From NCBI GenBank assembly GCA_946481585.1, contig CAMLOF010000191.1:1-5916 (forward strand): 5,916 nucleotides of DNA, given 5' to 3'. The stretch is from an uncultured Macromonas sp. (GTDB lineage: Bacteria > Pseudomonadota > Gammaproteobacteria > Burkholderiales > Burkholderiaceae). Both the position numbers and the translations under genes were made by a program. The first letter of the stretch is position 1. Each line of letters starts with the position of its first letter. The notes beneath the pieces are model-generated. The model saw nothing but the letters and a program-made list of their open reading frames with translations. It searched no databases and had not been told where the DNA came from. Positions 5,412 through 5,916 of this stretch are shown here, piece after piece.

Positions 5412-5846
5412 ATGAGCAACATCACCATCTATCACAACCCCAAATGCGGCACGTCGCGCAACGTGCTGGCCATGATCCGCAACAGCGGCGTCGAACCCAC
5501 GGTGGTTGAATACCTGAAAACACCGCCCAGCAAAGCGGAGCTTCAAGCGCTGCTGCAACGCATGGGGGTTGGCGTGCGCGATGTGCTTCGCCAGAAGGGC
5601 ACGCCTTATGACGAACTGGACCTGGGCAACCCGAAGTGGAGCGACGACGAGCTGCTGGACTTCATCGGCCAGCATCCCATCCTGTTGAACCGCCCGATCG
5701 TTCTGACCCCGCTGGGGGCCAGGTTGTGCAGGCCTTCAGAGGCGGTGCTGGACATCCTGCCCAACCCCCAGCAGGGCCCATTTACCAAGGAGGACGGCGA
5801 GGTGGTTGTTGATAAATCAGGGCGCCGCGTGCAGGCGGGCAAATAG
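5412..5846 (+). CDS. arsC: ArsC, glutaredoxin-dependent arsenate reductase
   Basis: This 144-residue cytoplasmic thioredoxin-fold enzyme reduces As(V) to As(III) using glutathione and glutaredoxin. It closely matches the R773 plasmid/E. coli ArsC type (141 residues): MSNITIYHNPKCGTSRNVL carries catalytic Cys12, and the arsenate-binding arginines fall at exactly Arg60, Arg94 (HPILLNRPIV) and Arg107 (GARLCRPSE). The region around FTKEDGE near the C-terminus is also typical. An in-frame ATG at 5400 overlaps the acr3 stop, but the ATG at 5412 gives the canonical N-terminus and has a modest purine-rich site, GGGTGA at 5402-5407, just upstream. Placed directly after acr3, it supplies the pump with arsenite. 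It is the last gene of the operon. Confidence 0.96.
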   Translation: MSNITIYHNPKCGTSRNVLAMIRNSGVEPTVVEYLKTPPSKAELQALLQRMGVGVRDVLRQKGTPYDELDLGNPKWSDDELLDFIGQHPILLNRPIVLTPLGARLCRPSEAVLDILPNPQQGPFTKEDGEVVVDKSGRRVQAGK

Positions 5847-5878
5847 TCAGGCTTGCCGTCCAAGGGAACATTTCGTAA

Positions 5879-5916
5879 ATTTCGGAACGTCAGTTCCAAA
5901 ATAGTTGTTTCTTTGT
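5879..5916 (+). terminator. Possible weak terminator of the ars operon
   Basis: Arms 5879-5888 (ATTTCGGAAC) and 5893-5902 (GTTCCAAAAT) pair at nine of ten positions around a GTCA loop. T-rich sequence (AGTTGTTTCTTTGT) follows to the window edge. The G/C core is only five base pairs, so termination would be weak. A further GGAAC at 5865-5869 means this could instead be a binding site for a regulator of a gene beyond the window. Confidence 0.3.

Noticed and set aside
1..5916. CRISPR array, insertion sequence, tRNA, riboswitch or attachment site
   Set aside because: I looked for regularly spaced repeats, transposase or integrase motifs, terminal repeats and tRNA-like cloverleaf sequence and found none I could support.

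Overview
The window is GC-rich, tightly packed bacterial DNA. Codon choice and protein flavour fit a betaproteobacterium of the Burkholderiales (Comamonadaceae-like); that placement is an inference from recognised protein sequences, not from a database search. The core is a six-gene, single-strand arsenic resistance operon at 1246-5846: arsenate-type GAPDH, arsJ, arsR, arsI, acr3, arsC. Gaps between its genes are at most about 10 bases.

Layout. (1) Positions 1-67, minus strand: probably the N-terminus of a divergent gene that leaves the window. (2) Positions 68-250: a divergent intergenic region with two perfect inverted repeats, and a third that frames a TACAAT -10-like box. (3) Positions 251-1153: a ParB-like DNA-binding protein with an N-terminal ParB-type domain, a ParB/KorB-like helix-turn-helix and a C-terminal leucine zipper. 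(4) Positions 1154-1245: the control region of the ars operon, with a perfect 13-bp hairpin, an extended -10 promoter candidate and an overlapping 8-6-8 palindrome that is the likely ArsR operator. (5) Positions 1246-5846: the ars operon. (6) Positions 5847-5916: a short tail with an imperfect hairpin followed by T-rich sequence, possibly the operon terminator.

How the genes work together. Arsenate can be handled in two ways. GAPDH can use it in place of phosphate to make 1-arseno-3-phosphoglycerate, which ArsJ exports. Alternatively ArsC reduces it to arsenite, which Acr3 exports. ArsI, a vicinal-oxygen-chelate dioxygenase, adds a route against trivalent organoarsenicals by breaking the C-As bond; the arsenite released again leaves through Acr3. 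ArsR is the third gene of the operon and probably represses the whole unit from the single operator at 1203-1224.

The gene families are all known. The most unusual points are a C-terminal tail on ArsI with Cys-Cys pairs every 14 residues, a clean Asn-containing leucine zipper on the ParB-like protein, the remodelled substrate region of the GAPDH, and stop codons embedded in Shine-Dalgarno sequences at successive operon junctions. I see no convincing evidence of a wholly new system, mobile element, CRISPR array or RNA gene.
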